Shown: one piece after another, positions 17,859 to 28,523 of the stretch
How the letters are laid out: every line of letters begins with the position of its first letter
Numbering within the stretch: the first letter of the stretch is position 1
DNA from: Heyndrickxia camelliae
GTDB lineage: Bacteria > Bacillota > Bacilli > Bacillales > Bacillaceae_C
Direction: 5' to 3'
Assembly (NCBI RefSeq): GCF_002844575.1
Contig: NZ_PIQO01000011.1
Location: 62,001-126,000 of the forward strand
DNA: 64,000 nt
Notes under the pieces: model-generated
Seen by the model: the letters and a program-made list of their open reading frames with translations, nothing else
The model's database searches: none
Told to the model about the DNA's origin: nothing
Made by a program: the position numbers and the translations under genes

Positions 17859-18067
17859 TGTGTAAAATAATGCAGCCTGTGCGGACAACTTTATGAGCGT
17901 ATTTTGTTCCCATTCTAGGAATTTTCTAATCGCAAACTCTAGAATGTGGTGTATCGTGTAACCCTTAGCTGCTAGGGCGATGGTACATGAAAACATCATA
18001 CACATAATGGATGTTCACATCTGTTTTTATTTTACAACAAAATAAAAACAAAGAGGAGGAGTCATTC
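17859..18067 (+). ncRNA. rpsD leader RNA, probable S4 autoregulatory target
   Basis: The long 5' UTR contains several pairings: CATTCTAG (17911-17918) with CTAGAATG (17939-17946); a CCCT...AGGG hairpin at 17962-17977; and a perfect 12-bp A/U-rich hairpin TGTTTTTATTTT (18022-18033) with AAAATAAAAACA (18039-18050) that ends one base before the AGAGGAGG site. In B. subtilis S4 represses its own synthesis through the rpsD leader. The conserved position and structure support the same role here; I did not align the two leaders. Confidence 0.72.
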
Positions 18068-18670
18068 ATGGCTCGCTATACTGGTCCAAGTTGGAAATTA
18101 TCACGCCGTCTTGGTATCTCACTAAGCGGTACTGGTAAAGAATTAGAAAAGCGTCCTTACGCGCCAGGACAACACGGTCCTAACCAACGTAAGAAATTAT
18201 CTGAATATGGTTTGCAATTACAAGAGAAGCAAAAGCTTCGCCATATGTATGGAGTTAACGAACGTCAATTCCATAACACATTCGTAAGAGCTGGTAAAAT
18301 GCCAGGTAAGCATGGTGAAAACTTCATGATTCTTCTTGAATCTCGTTTAGATAACCTTGTTTATCGTCTTGGTTTAGCTCGTACTCGCCGTCAAGCTCGT
18401 CAGCTTGTTAACCACGGTCATATTCTTGTTAATGGCAAACGCGTTGATATTCCTTCTTACCGCGTATTACCAGGACAAACAATCAGCGTTCGTGAAAAAT
18501 CACGCAACTTATCAATCATTAAAGAAGCAATTGAAGTAACAAACTATGTTCCTGATTATGTTACTTTTGATGCTGATAAGCTTGAAGGTACATTCTCACG
18601 TTTACCAGAACGTTCTGAATTACCAGCTGAAATTAACGAATCATTCATCGTTGAGTTCTACTCTCGTTAA
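18068..18670 (+). CDS. rpsD: 30S ribosomal protein S4
   Basis: Primary 16S rRNA-binding assembly protein. The product from the ATG at 18068 is exactly 200 residues, the Bacillus length, starting [19 protein letters not shown]. The C-terminal S4 RNA-binding domain is visible as [20 protein letters not shown] and [17 protein letters not shown]. There is a strong AAGAGGAGGA site. Expression is monocistronic with a strong promoter and terminator, and is likely autoregulated through the leader. Confidence 0.99.
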   Translation: MARYTGPSWKLSRRLGISLSGTGKELEKRPYAPGQHGPNQRKKLSEYGLQLQEKQKLRHMYGVNERQFHNTFVRAGKMPGKHGENFMILLESRLDNLVYRLGLARTRRQARQLVNHGHILVNGKRVDIPSYRVLPGQTISVREKSRNLSIIKEAIEVTNYVPDYVTFDADKLEGTFSRLPERSELPAEINESFIVEFYSR

Positions 18671-18675
18671 TGAAA

Positions 18676-18702
18676 AAAGAAGGCTCTTGGCCTTCTTTTT
18701 TT
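18676..18702 (+). terminator. Terminator of rpsD
   Basis: AAAGAAGGC (18676-18684) pairs with GCCTTCTTT (18690-18698), followed by a T tract. Confidence 0.92.
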
Positions 18703-18707
18703 ATGCG

Positions 18708-18738
18708 TAAAAAAACCAGCAGAATTTTCCTCTGCTGG
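18708..18738 (-). terminator. Terminator of tyrS
   Basis: CCAGCAGA (18716-18723) pairs with TCTGCTGG (18731-18738); TTTTTTACGC follows on the minus strand. Confidence 0.9.
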
Positions 18739-18746
18739 TTTTTCTA

Positions 18747-20240
<1,494 letters not shown>

Positions 20241-20397
20241 ACTTTATTCCTTCATAGCATTTTATGATAAAATTTATAATAAAACTTATTACATTTTAAA
20301 CATACTAAGAAAAGAATGTCAACAAAAAGATAAAATTTCTGATTTCATCAGTTCAATAACTGTATATATGCTATAATGAGGTGGATTTTGGGGGGAT

Positions 20398-23229
20398 ATG
20401 ATGAGAGAAAATTGGAATAAGGCAAAGATTTATGTTGAAAGGATTTTTGCGCTTTTTCATAATGAAAAGCTACAAAAAGGATCACGGATTACTTATGGGG
20501 TTATTTGGAATTTAGTTCTTATATTCATTATTATCGCAAGTATTGGCCTAGCTTTTGCTGGAGGGGTAGGTGCTGGCTATTTTGCATCTTTGGTAAAAGA
20601 CGAGCCCGTTCGGACTTATGCAGAAATGAAAAAAGATATTACGGATGAGAATCAAACAACCAAGCTTTACTTTGCCAACAATGTATATCTTGGTAAGATG
20701 AGGACCGATTTAGAGCGAGAGGAAGTATCCGTCGATAAAGTTTCTGATTATTTAAAAAACGGTATTATTGCAACGGAAGATGAATATTTTTATGAGCATA
20801 ATGGAATTGTGCCAAAGGCGTTATTGCGTGCTATCTTTCAAGAACTGACCAATTCTTCTAACCAAACCGGGGGAAGCACTCTGACACAACAAATCATTAA
20901 AAATCAAATTTTAACAAATGAGGTTTCTTTTGATCGAAAAGCGAAAGAGTTATTGTTAGCCCTTCGATTAGAAAAGTTTTTCACAAAAAATCAAATACTC
21001 GATGCTTATTTAAATAACACAACCTTTGGCCGTAATTCAACGGGGCAAAACATTGCTGGTGTGCAAACAGCGGCGAAGGGGATATTCGGAGTAGACGCAA
21101 AGGATTTAAATCTTCCGCAATCTGCCTTCATTGCCGGTTTACCACAAAGTCCGTTTGGTTATACACCTTTTACCAATCAAGGTACCGTAAAGAAAAATTT
21201 ACAGCCAGGTATTAATCGGATGAAGACGGTATTAAAAAGAATGCATGATAATGGGTATATAACCGATAAGGAATATAAAGCTGCACTTCAGTATAATATC
21301 CAAAAGGATTTCATCTCACCGCAAAAAAATCCTCGGGAAAAATACCCTTGGTTGGTGGACGAGATTGAAAGAAGAGCCATTGATATTATTGCAACGATTT
21401 TGGCAAAAAAAGACGGCTATTCAGAAGTGAATTTACAAAAAAATAAAGCATTAAATGAAAAATATATAACCTTGGCAAACCGAAATATCCGCCAGAATGG
21501 ATATAAAATTCATACTACTGTTATGAAAGATATCTATGATAAAATGCAAAAAGCAAAAAATGAATTTCATGGATACGGGCCGATTAATACGGTAACCTAT
21601 ACAGATCCAAAGACAGGAGAAGAAAAAAGTAGAATTGAACCTGTACAAATTGGTGCCATGTTGATCGAAAATCGCACAGGAAAAATATTAAGCTTTGTTG
21701 GAGGGCGTGACTTTAAACTAGAACAATTAAATCATGCTACACAAGGGAAACGGCCAAACGGGTCAACGATGAAACCTTTATTAGTATATGGGCCAGCTCT
21801 TGAACTGGGAAAAATTTCACCAGGAAGTATGATAGCAGATACCAGGTTTTCAATCACATCAGGGGGGAAGAAGTGGAGCCCAGAAAATTATACATTCGGG
21901 AAAGAATATGGACTTGTAACTGCAAGACAAGCCCTTGCGCACTCCTACAATATTTCCGCTGCAAAAGCCTATTTAAACATTATCGCTATGCGACCTGCAA
22001 ATTATTTAAAAAAAATGGGATTTACATCTCTAACTGATGGAGACTACTATAATCCGGCATTATCTCTTGGAGGCATTACCAATGGAGTTACCGTGGAGGA
22101 AAATGTCAATGCATATGCAACATTTGCGAATGGAGGGAAATTTGTAGATGCCTATTTAATCGATAAAATTGTCGATAAAAATGGAAAAACAATCTATCAG
22201 CATAAAACCAAACCGGAACAAGTTTTTAGCCCGCAAACATCTTATTTAACTATCGATATGATGCGTGATGTACTGGGTTACGGAACTGCGGCATCTGTAA
22301 AAGGAATGCTTAAATTTTCTGCAGATTGGGCTGGAAAAACGGGAACTACACAGGATTGGAAGGATGCATGGTTTGTTGCCACTAATCCAAATGTCACTTT
22401 TGGAACATGGATAGGCTATGATACACCTAGTGATTTAAGGGATTCCAATTATCCTAACTACAGTTTAAGAAATTTGCAAATATGGAGTAAGCTAATAAAT
22501 GCAGCATATGATGCAAAACCAAGTATAGTTGCTCCCAAAAAATATTTCAGCATGCCTAGTGGTATTCAAAGAAAATCCTATTGCGCTATTTCAGGAAATC
22601 TTCCATCCCAATTATGCGCGGATGCCGGCCTTGTTAAAACAGATTTATTTAATATAAAGTTCACTCCTCAAAAAGTGGATAATAGCTTGATCACAGGAAA
22701 ATATGTGACGATTAAAGGCAGAAATTACTTGGCATTAGATTCAACCCCGGCCGAATTTACTGGTTCTGGATTTTTATTCAATCCTGATTTTATAAAAGTC
22801 ATCGGAGGGAATCAAATCAAAGATTTGCAAAAATTGATTCCAAATAATCCACTTTGGAGTAAAGTATTGGTACCGGATGATAAAATAACGGATGATGGAA
22901 AACCGCCATTACCTGTAAAGGTAACTATAAAAGGACACCAAATTAAATGGAATGAGTCACCTAGCACAGATGTTGTAGGTTACCGGGTATATAGCAAAGA
23001 CGGTATTCATTTAGCATCGATGAAAAGTGGATCCAACCTTACCTATTATTCAAATAATGAAAATGTATACGTTGTGGCAGTAGATGTTGCAGGAAATGAG
23101 TCTATTCATTCCAATTTTATTCAAATGAAGATTGAACCTCCAAAGGAACATCAAAAAAGTGGAGAAAAAACGGATGAAAATAAGAAAGAAGAAGACAATG
23201 TAGATATTAATGATGGATTAAATCACTGA
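20398..23229 (+). CDS. class A penicillin-binding protein (PBP1A-family) with C-terminal Fn3-like domain
   Basis: Bifunctional peptidoglycan polymerase and cross-linker, 943 residues. A cytoplasmic tail is followed by a membrane helix (about 38-65). The GT51 domain has catalytic Glu127 in ATEDEYFYEHNG and the motif GGSTLTQQIIKN. The transpeptidase has S456-T-M-K459, S516-Y-N518 and K647-T-G649. The last 120 residues include a beta-rich segment (KVTIKGHQIKWNES, VVGYRVYSKDG, VYVVAVDVAGNES) typical of an Fn3 module, then an acidic Lys/Glu tail. This gene is not between tyrS and acsA in B. subtilis. GGGGGG precedes the ATG pair at 20398/20401. Confidence 0.93.
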   Translation: MMRENWNKAKIYVERIFALFHNEKLQKGSRITYGVIWNLVLIFIIIASIGLAFAGGVGAGYFASLVKDEPVRTYAEMKKDITDENQTTKLYFANNVYLGKMRTDLEREEVSVDKVSDYLKNGIIATEDEYFYEHNGIVPKALLRAIFQELTNSSNQTGGSTLTQQIIKNQILTNEVSFDRKAKELLLALRLEKFFTKNQILDAYLNNTTFGRNSTGQNIAGVQTAAKGIFGVDAKDLNLPQSAFIAGLPQSPFGYTPFTNQGTVKKNLQPGINRMKTVLKRMHDNGYITDKEYKAALQYNIQKDFISPQKNPREKYPWLVDEIERRAIDIIATILAKKDGYSEVNLQKNKALNEKYITLANRNIRQNGYKIHTTVMKDIYDKMQKAKNEFHGYGPINTVTYTDPKTGEEKSRIEPVQIGAMLIENRTGKILSFVGGRDFKLEQLNHATQGKRPNGSTMKPLLVYGPALELGKISPGSMIADTRFSITSGGKKWSPENYTFGKEYGLVTARQALAHSYNISAAKAYLNIIAMRPANYLKKMGFTSLTDGDYYNPALSLGGITNGVTVEENVNAYATFANGGKFVDAYLIDKIVDKNGKTIYQHKTKPEQVFSPQTSYLTIDMMRDVLGYGTAASVKGMLKFSADWAGKTGTTQDWKDAWFVATNPNVTFGTWIGYDTPSDLRDSNYPNYSLRNLQIWSKLINAAYDAKPSIVAPKKYFSMPSGIQRKSYCAISGNLPSQLCADAGLVKTDLFNIKFTPQKVDNSLITGKYVTIKGRNYLALDSTPAEFTGSGFLFNPDFIKVIGGNQIKDLQKLIPNNPLWSKVLVPDDKITDDGKPPLPVKVTIKGHQIKWNESPSTDVVGYRVYSKDGIHLASMKSGSNLTYYSNNENVYVVAVDVAGNESIHSNFIQMKIEPPKEHQKSGEKTDENKKEEDNVDINDGLNH

Positions 23230-23243
23230 TGATTCACAGAAAA

Positions 23244-23270
23244 AAGCCCGCATTGCATAACTGCGGGCTT
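23244..23270. terminator. Bidirectional terminator between the PBP gene and acsA
   Basis: AAGCCCGCA (23244-23252) pairs with TGCGGGCTT (23262-23270). A T-rich tract follows on the minus strand (TTTTTTCTGTG) and a weaker one on the plus strand. Confidence 0.88.
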
Positions 23271-23277
23271 CCTCTAT

Positions 23278-24996
23278 TTAATCCTCCATCGTAGATAAAT
23301 CACCTACAGGCAGATCAAGCTCCCAAGCTTTTAATACACGACGCATTATTTTACCGCTCCGCGTTTTCGGAAGCTTGTCGCGAAATTCTATTTCTCTAGG
23401 AGCAGCATGAGCTGCAAATCCCTTTTTAACAAATTGGCGGATATCTTCTTTCAGTTCATCTGATTCTTCATATCCATCCATTAATGCTACGAAAGCTTTA
23501 ATGATCTCACCGCGTACAGGGTCTGGCTTACCAATTACCCCTGCTTCTGCTACAGCAGGATGCTCTAATAATTTGCTTTCCACTTCAAACGGACCTACCC
23601 TTTCTCCAGCAGTCATGATCACATCGTCTACACGACCCTGGAACCAGAAATATCCATCTTCGTCCATATAAGCGGAATCTCCAGAAACATACCAGCCATT
23701 TGGAAAGAAGTAGGAATCATATTTTGCTTGATTGTTCCAAATGGTATGCATCATAGATGGCCAGCCACGTTTAATAGCAAGGTTGCCCATTCGATTTGGA
23801 GGAAGAACATTTCCTTGGTCATCTACAATCGCTGCTTCTACACCAGGAATCGGTTTTCCCATTGAACCTGGCTTAATATCCATGCTAGGGTAGTTACAAA
23901 TTAAATGCGCCCCTGTTTCCGTCATCCACCATGTGTCATGGATACGATGATTAAACACCTTAAGCCCCCAGCGAATAACTTCTGGATTAAGCGGCTCACC
24001 TACGCTCAAAATATGACGGAGAGTGGAAAGATTATATTTCTTGATCACTTCATCACCGGCACCCATTAACATCCTAAAGGAAGTCGGAGCACTATACCAT
24101 ACTGTTACACCAAATTCCTCAATTGTTTTATACCAAGCATCCGGACTAAAACGACCTCCAATAATAACATTGGATGTACCTGTTAACCATGGACCGAACA
24201 TTCCGTAAGAGGTACCTGTCACCCAGCCTGGATCTGCTGTACACCAATAAATGTCCTCTTCTTGTAAATCAAGCACCCATTTTGCCGTTTGATAATGTTG
24301 AATCATTGCATTATGGACATGAAGCACACCTTTCGGCTTACCAGTAGAACCTGAAGTGTAATGAAGGATTAATCCGTCATTTCTGTCGACCCACTCCATT
24401 TCCAAACTTGATGAAGCTTCATCCATATGTTTTAAGAAGTCGACAAATTTCCCATCTTCTTGTACATTTGATCCTACAATAAAAATAGTTTTTAAGGCAG
24501 GCAATTGGTCGACAGGAACACGATATAATAAATCTGGCGTAGTAACTAATACCTTTGCTTCACTATCTTCCAGACGGTCCTTAACTGCTCCTTCCATAAA
24601 TGCCTCGAACAGAGGACCGACAATAGCTCCAAGCTTGATGGCTCCTAGTGCTGCAAAATAAAATTCAGGTGATCTTGGCATAAAAATAAAAACCCTATCC
24701 CCTTTTTCAACATCACCAAATGTTTTTAACACATTTCCCGCTTTATTTGTTAATTCTTTCATTTCCTTGAATGTATACTTTTCTTTTCTTGAATCATTTC
24801 TATAATATAGTGCTATCTTGTTTTTGCGAAACGATTCCGCATGACGGTCTATCGCTTCGTATGCCATATTTACCTTGCCTGTTTGAGACCATGAAAAAGA
24901 CTTTTCAGTTTCCTTCCAATCAAAGGTTTTGTAAGTTTCTTCATAGTCTTGAAGATTATAGGTTCCCTTAATTGCTGGTAACGCTTCCACTTTCAT
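23278..24996 (-). CDS. acsA: acetyl-CoA synthetase
   Basis: Activates acetate to acetyl-CoA via acetyl-AMP, allowing reuse of excreted acetate. From the ATG at 24996 the protein is 572 residues, the same as B. subtilis AcsA. That start has AAAGGGG eight bases upstream; a longer frame from 25017 has no such support. Motifs: HYTSGSTGKPKGVLHVH, TWWMTETGAH, VSGDSAYMDEDGYFWFQGR and the acetylatable lysine in PKTRSGKIMRR. It is divergent from acuABC, whose products are known to acetylate (AcuA) and deacetylate (AcuC) that lysine. Confidence 0.97.
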   Translation of the reverse strand: MKVEALPAIKGTYNLQDYEETYKTFDWKETEKSFSWSQTGKVNMAYEAIDRHAESFRKNKIALYYRNDSRKEKYTFKEMKELTNKAGNVLKTFGDVEKGDRVFIFMPRSPEFYFAALGAIKLGAIVGPLFEAFMEGAVKDRLEDSEAKVLVTTPDLLYRVPVDQLPALKTIFIVGSNVQEDGKFVDFLKHMDEASSSLEMEWVDRNDGLILHYTSGSTGKPKGVLHVHNAMIQHYQTAKWVLDLQEEDIYWCTADPGWVTGTSYGMFGPWLTGTSNVIIGGRFSPDAWYKTIEEFGVTVWYSAPTSFRMLMGAGDEVIKKYNLSTLRHILSVGEPLNPEVIRWGLKVFNHRIHDTWWMTETGAHLICNYPSMDIKPGSMGKPIPGVEAAIVDDQGNVLPPNRMGNLAIKRGWPSMMHTIWNNQAKYDSYFFPNGWYVSGDSAYMDEDGYFWFQGRVDDVIMTAGERVGPFEVESKLLEHPAVAEAGVIGKPDPVRGEIIKAFVALMDGYEESDELKEDIRQFVKKGFAAHAAPREIEFRDKLPKTRSGKIMRRVLKAWELDLPVGDLSTMED

Positions 24997-25109
24997 GATT
25001 ACATCCCCTTTTTTCAAGAATAAGAAAGTTCAATATTCAAGATTTTTCACTTCTGTCAAGTAATCTATCAATATCCTTGAACATTTTAGTAAATAATATT
25101 CACACAATT

Positions 25110-25138
25110 ATTATAATATAAAGTTTTGGAAATCTCAA
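25110..25138 (-). promoter_or_regulatory. Sigma-A promoter of acsA
   Basis: On the minus strand, TTGAGA (25133-25138), 17-base spacer, TATAAT (25110-25115). The start point would be near 25103, giving a leader of about 105 bases. Confidence 0.8.
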
Positions 25139-25171
25139 TTTTTTTAGGGTTCTCCACAAGGGAGAAAATGT

Positions 25172-25177
25172 TATAAT
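25172..25177 (+). promoter_or_regulatory. Probable -10 box of the acuABC promoter
   Basis: TATAAT on the plus strand; the matching -35 (GTTCTC region, 17 bases upstream) is poor. The start point would fall near 25184, just before the cre-like box. Confidence 0.5.
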
Positions 25178-25195
25178 AAAGAGGGTTTACACCAT

Positions 25196-25209
25196 TGAAA
25201 ACGCTTAAC
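25196..25209 (+). promoter_or_regulatory. Candidate CcpA cre box in the acsA-acuA intergenic region
   Basis: TGAAAACGCTTAAC has the strong cre left half and core (TGAAAACGCT) but ends in AC instead of CA. It lies about 12-25 bases after the predicted acuA start point, where bound CcpA would block elongation, and far upstream of the acsA promoter. acuABC and acsA are CcpA-repressed in B. subtilis. Confidence 0.6.
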
Positions 25210-25271
25210 TAGGCGAATAATTATAATAACTATGTTTAATTCTAAATAACTATTTGACAGGTGGGGACTAA

Positions 25272-25904
25272 ATGGAACACAAAAAAACATATAATGCAAT
25301 GGAGCTGAAAACTACACAAGGAAATCTAGTAATTGAAGGGCCAATTCCTTCTAAGCAGCTTGCAAGTTTAGAATTCCATCAAGATTTAGTCGCTTTTCGC
25401 CCCCCTGCCCTACAGCACAAAGCACTAATTGAAATTGCAGATTTACCTGAGGGGAGAATTATTATTGCCAGAAATCATGATACCATTGTAGGCTATGTTA
25501 CCTTCCTTCATCCTGACCCACTAGAACGCTGGTCAGAAGGAAAAATGAACAACTTAATAGAATTAGGTGCAATAGAAGTAATTCCTAAATATAGAGGAGC
25601 ATCTGTTGGAAAAAATTTATTAAGAGTGTCTATGATGGATGATTATATGGAAAATTATATCACGATTACAACGGAGTATTATTGGCACTGGGATTTAAAA
25701 GGAACAGGACTTAATGTTTGGGAATATCGAAAAGTGATGGAAAAGATGATGAAAGCAGGAGGATTAGAATGGTTTGCAACTGATGATCCAGAGATATGCT
25801 CACACCCTGCTAACTGCCTGATGGTGAAAATAGGTAAAAATGTAGACCAAGATTCCGTTCAGCAATTTGACCGCATTAGATTCAAAAATCGTTTTATGTA
25901 CTAA
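25272..25904 (+). CDS. acuA: AcuA protein acetyltransferase
   Basis: GNAT-family enzyme that acetylates and inactivates AcsA at its C-terminal catalytic lysine. The 210-residue protein contains the acetyl-CoA loop region IEVIPKYRGASVGKNLLRVSM (motif A, with the R-G-x-x-x-G-K form) near residues 99-119. It is first in acuABC, after an AGGTGGGG site. Divergence from its target gene acsA is conserved in Bacillus. Confidence 0.95.
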   Translation: MEHKKTYNAMELKTTQGNLVIEGPIPSKQLASLEFHQDLVAFRPPALQHKALIEIADLPEGRIIIARNHDTIVGYVTFLHPDPLERWSEGKMNNLIELGAIEVIPKYRGASVGKNLLRVSMMDDYMENYITITTEYYWHWDLKGTGLNVWEYRKVMEKMMKAGGLEWFATDDPEICSHPANCLMVKIGKNVDQDSVQQFDRIRFKNRFMY

Positions 25905-25988
25905 TCTTTAGGTTCTTTACAGTCAACTAATCCTTGATTAAAGTGTCGATTTCCATTTTTATTCTACTAGTATAAGGAGTTGAGTAAA

Positions 25989-26627
25989 ATGATCGTGGAA
26001 GAAATAATGAAAACGGAAATTACAACACTAACTCCTAGCGATTCTTTAGAAACAGCCATTCTTTTAATGGGACAAAAGAAAATCCGACATATTCCTATTA
26101 TTAATGATAAAAAGGAATTAATAGGTTTAATTACAGAACGTGATATTAAGAATGCAGCTCCCTCCTTACTACATAGGAAAACCGAAATGACTAGTGATGC
26201 TCCCATAAAAGACTATATGAAAACAAATATCATTACCGGCCATCCATTGGATTTTGTAGAAGAGGTTGCTGGAATATTTTATGAGCACAAAATTGGTTGC
26301 ATGCCGATTCTACGCGAACAGAAACTGGTTGGGATCATAACTAGTACAGATTTGCTCCATACATTGGTGGAGTTAACAGGTGCAAATCAACCTGGATCAC
26401 AAATTGAAGTAAAAGTGCCAAATAGGACTGGTATTTTATATGAAGTAGCAGGTATTTTGCGAAAAAATAATGTTAATATCCATAGTGTTCTTGTTTATCC
26501 TGATAAGACTGATTCTGCCTCAAAGATTATTGTATTACGTATAAGGACAATGAACCCTATTAAAGTAATTGAAAACCTAAAGGAAAATGGTCACCATGTA
26601 CTTTGGCCGAACTTACCAGGAGTCTAA
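25989..26627 (+). CDS. acuB: AcuB, tandem CBS plus ACT domain protein
   Basis: A 212-residue protein with two CBS domains (about 4-60 and 78-135; MKTEITTLTPSDSLETAILL and GIFYEHKIGCMPILREQKL) followed by a C-terminal ACT-like domain (VKVPNRTGILYEVAGILRKN). Such domains bind adenosyl or amino-acid-type ligands; AcuB's exact role in the acetoin/acetate pathway is not established. The ATG at 25989 has AAGGAG nine bases upstream, and an in-frame TTG at 25980 overlaps that site. It is separated from acuC by three bases. Confidence 0.94.
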   Translation: MIVEEIMKTEITTLTPSDSLETAILLMGQKKIRHIPIINDKKELIGLITERDIKNAAPSLLHRKTEMTSDAPIKDYMKTNIITGHPLDFVEEVAGIFYEHKIGCMPILREQKLVGIITSTDLLHTLVELTGANQPGSQIEVKVPNRTGILYEVAGILRKNNVNIHSVLVYPDKTDSASKIIVLRIRTMNPIKVIENLKENGHHVLWPNLPGV

Positions 26628-26630
26628 ACA

Positions 26631-27788
26631 ATGAAAAGAGATGCCGTATTTATTTATTCTAATGAACTTCTTTCATACCGTTTTTCCGATAATCATCCTT
26701 TCAACCAGATGCGCATCAAACTAACCTTAGATTTATTGTCAGAAATCAAGGCAATTTCAAAATCAGACATTATTGCACCTCGTGTCGCTACAGATGAAGA
26801 GCTTTTATTAAATCATGAGCCATCTTACGTAGAAGCTGTAAAAAGCGCAGGCCGTTTTCAGTTAACAAATGAAGTAGCCGAAAGCTTTGGATTAGGTACA
26901 GAAGATACCCCTATATTTCAAAATATGCATCACGCAAGCGCATTATCTGTCGGAGGTACATTAAGCGCAGTTGATGAAGTTATGTCCGGAAGATACTCCC
27001 ACGCACTCCATTTAGGAGGCGGACTGCATCATGGATTCCGCGGAAAAGCATCCGGATTTTGTATCTATAATGATTGTTCCGTTGCACTTAAATACTTACA
27101 AGAAAAATATAATGCTAGAGTTTTATATATTGATACAGATGCGCATCATGGAGACGGAGTTCAATGGTCTTTCTACGATGATGAAAATATTTGCACCGTT
27201 TCTATCCATGAAACAGGCAGATATTTATTCCCGGGAACTGGTCACGTTAATGAATGGGGAACTGGGAAGGGTTATGGTTATTCCTTTAATATCCCGCTAG
27301 ATGCTTTTACAGAAGATGAATCATGGTTAGAGTGTTATACAACTGCTGTAAAAGAGATTGCAGAGTATTTTAAACCAGATATCATTCTAACCCAAAATGG
27401 TGCAGATGCTCACTACTATGATCCGCTCACCCATTTATCTGCAACCATGAGTATTTACCGTGAGATACCAAAACTTGCCCATGAGTTAGCACATAAGCAT
27501 TGTAATGGTAAATGGATTGCAGTTGGAGGAGGCGGATACGACATTTGGCGCGTTGTTCCAAGAGCCTGGTCGCTATTATGGCTCGAGATGACCAACAACA
27601 CGAATATTGAGCGCACCATTCCACAGGCATGGCTAGAAAAATGGCAGCCAAAAGCACGTGTTCCATTAATATCAACATGGGATGATCCTGAAAACATGTA
27701 TGAACCGATTCCAAGAAAAAATGAGATAACTGAAAAGAATAAACAAACACTTGAAAGAGCACTGCACATGATTAGAAGGAATGGATAA
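26631..27788 (+). CDS. acuC: AcuC, class I histone-deacetylase-like AcsA deacetylase
   Basis: Zn-dependent lysine deacetylase that reactivates acetylated AcsA. The 385-residue protein has the HDAC-fold residues: the catalytic His pair region LGGGLHHGFRGKASGFC near residue 128, the zinc motif YIDTDAHHGDGVQ near residue 165, and GGGGYD near residue 300. Its ribosome-binding site (CAGGAG) lies inside the end of acuB, so it is translated in the same operon. A strong terminator follows. Confidence 0.96.
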   Translation: MKRDAVFIYSNELLSYRFSDNHPFNQMRIKLTLDLLSEIKAISKSDIIAPRVATDEELLLNHEPSYVEAVKSAGRFQLTNEVAESFGLGTEDTPIFQNMHHASALSVGGTLSAVDEVMSGRYSHALHLGGGLHHGFRGKASGFCIYNDCSVALKYLQEKYNARVLYIDTDAHHGDGVQWSFYDDENICTVSIHETGRYLFPGTGHVNEWGTGKGYGYSFNIPLDAFTEDESWLECYTTAVKEIAEYFKPDIILTQNGADAHYYDPLTHLSATMSIYREIPKLAHELAHKHCNGKWIAVGGGGYDIWRVVPRAWSLLWLEMTNNTNIERTIPQAWLEKWQPKARVPLISTWDDPENMYEPIPRKNEITEKNKQTLERALHMIRRNG

Positions 27789-27814
27789 AAACTTTTGTAT
27801 TTGCCTAAACTCAT

Positions 27815-27848
27815 AAAAAAACAAGACCTAAACTGGTCTTGTTTTTTA
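27815..27848. terminator. Bidirectional terminator acuC / signal peptidase gene
   Basis: ACAAGACC (27821-27828) pairs with GGTCTTGT (27835-27842), flanked by seven A on the left and six T on the right; it serves both convergent genes. Confidence 0.93.
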
Positions 27849-27851
27849 GTT

Positions 27852-28403
27852 CTATTTAAAATAATCAATTTCATTTAGTGGCCAGAAGCGAATTTTCACT
27901 TTTCCTACAACCGATTTCTCTGGAACAAATCCAAATATACGACTATCCTTACTTATTTTGCGGTTATCTCCTAATACGAATAAATATCCTTTTGGAACAA
28001 CCTTAGCATTCGTTGGTGGATCCTGAAGAGAAAAATCGCCTGTTAATTTTTGCATGGGAGGAAGCGCAGATTTATATTGTTTTAGATATGGTTCATTATA
28101 CGCCTTACCATTAATATACAAAACATCATTTTTCATTTCAACCTTATCCCCGGGCAGTCCAATAACTCTTTTTACATAATCCTCATCCGCATCTGGTGCA
28201 TGAAAGACAATCTCATCAAATCGTTCAATTTTACTTAATTTACTAACGATAATTCTGTTTCCATCTTGAAGATTTGGCATCATGGATTGCCCTACAACAA
28301 TAGATGGTACAAAAATAAAGTATCTGCAGACAAAAACAATAATAGCTGCAAATAATATTGATTTAATCCATGAAAATACTTCTTTTTTTGTGTTATTCTT
28401 CAT
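27852..28403 (-). CDS. type I signal peptidase
   Basis: Membrane protease that removes Sec and Tat signal peptides. The 183-residue protein has one N-terminal membrane segment (about 13-33), catalytic Ser40 in VVGQSMMPNL and catalytic Lys78 in DYVKRVIGLPGDK. The later box VLGDNRKISKDSRIFGFV has an Ile where most homologues have N-S in GDNR-x-NSxDSR. It is the single-membrane-span Gram-positive SipS-like type. It lies alone between acuC and ccpA, a position without a sip gene in B. subtilis, so I do not assign sipS/T/U/V. Confidence 0.95.
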   Translation of the reverse strand: MKNNTKKEVFSWIKSILFAAIIVFVCRYFIFVPSIVVGQSMMPNLQDGNRIIVSKLSKIERFDEIVFHAPDADEDYVKRVIGLPGDKVEMKNDVLYINGKAYNEPYLKQYKSALPPMQKLTGDFSLQDPPTNAKVVPKGYLFVLGDNRKISKDSRIFGFVPEKSVVGKVKIRFWPLNEIDYFK

Positions 28404-28523
28404 TTTATTACCATCCTTTTAAATTCTTCCAAGCATCGCAAAAAAACAATTATACTAATATATATGTTATGAAAACATATATATTAACAGGGTAACAGAA
28501 ATAGTAATGCGTATCAAATGGTA

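Noticed and set aside
27427-27874. Minus-strand frames overlapping the end of acuC
   Set aside because: Antisense to a conserved coding region and running through the terminator hairpin.
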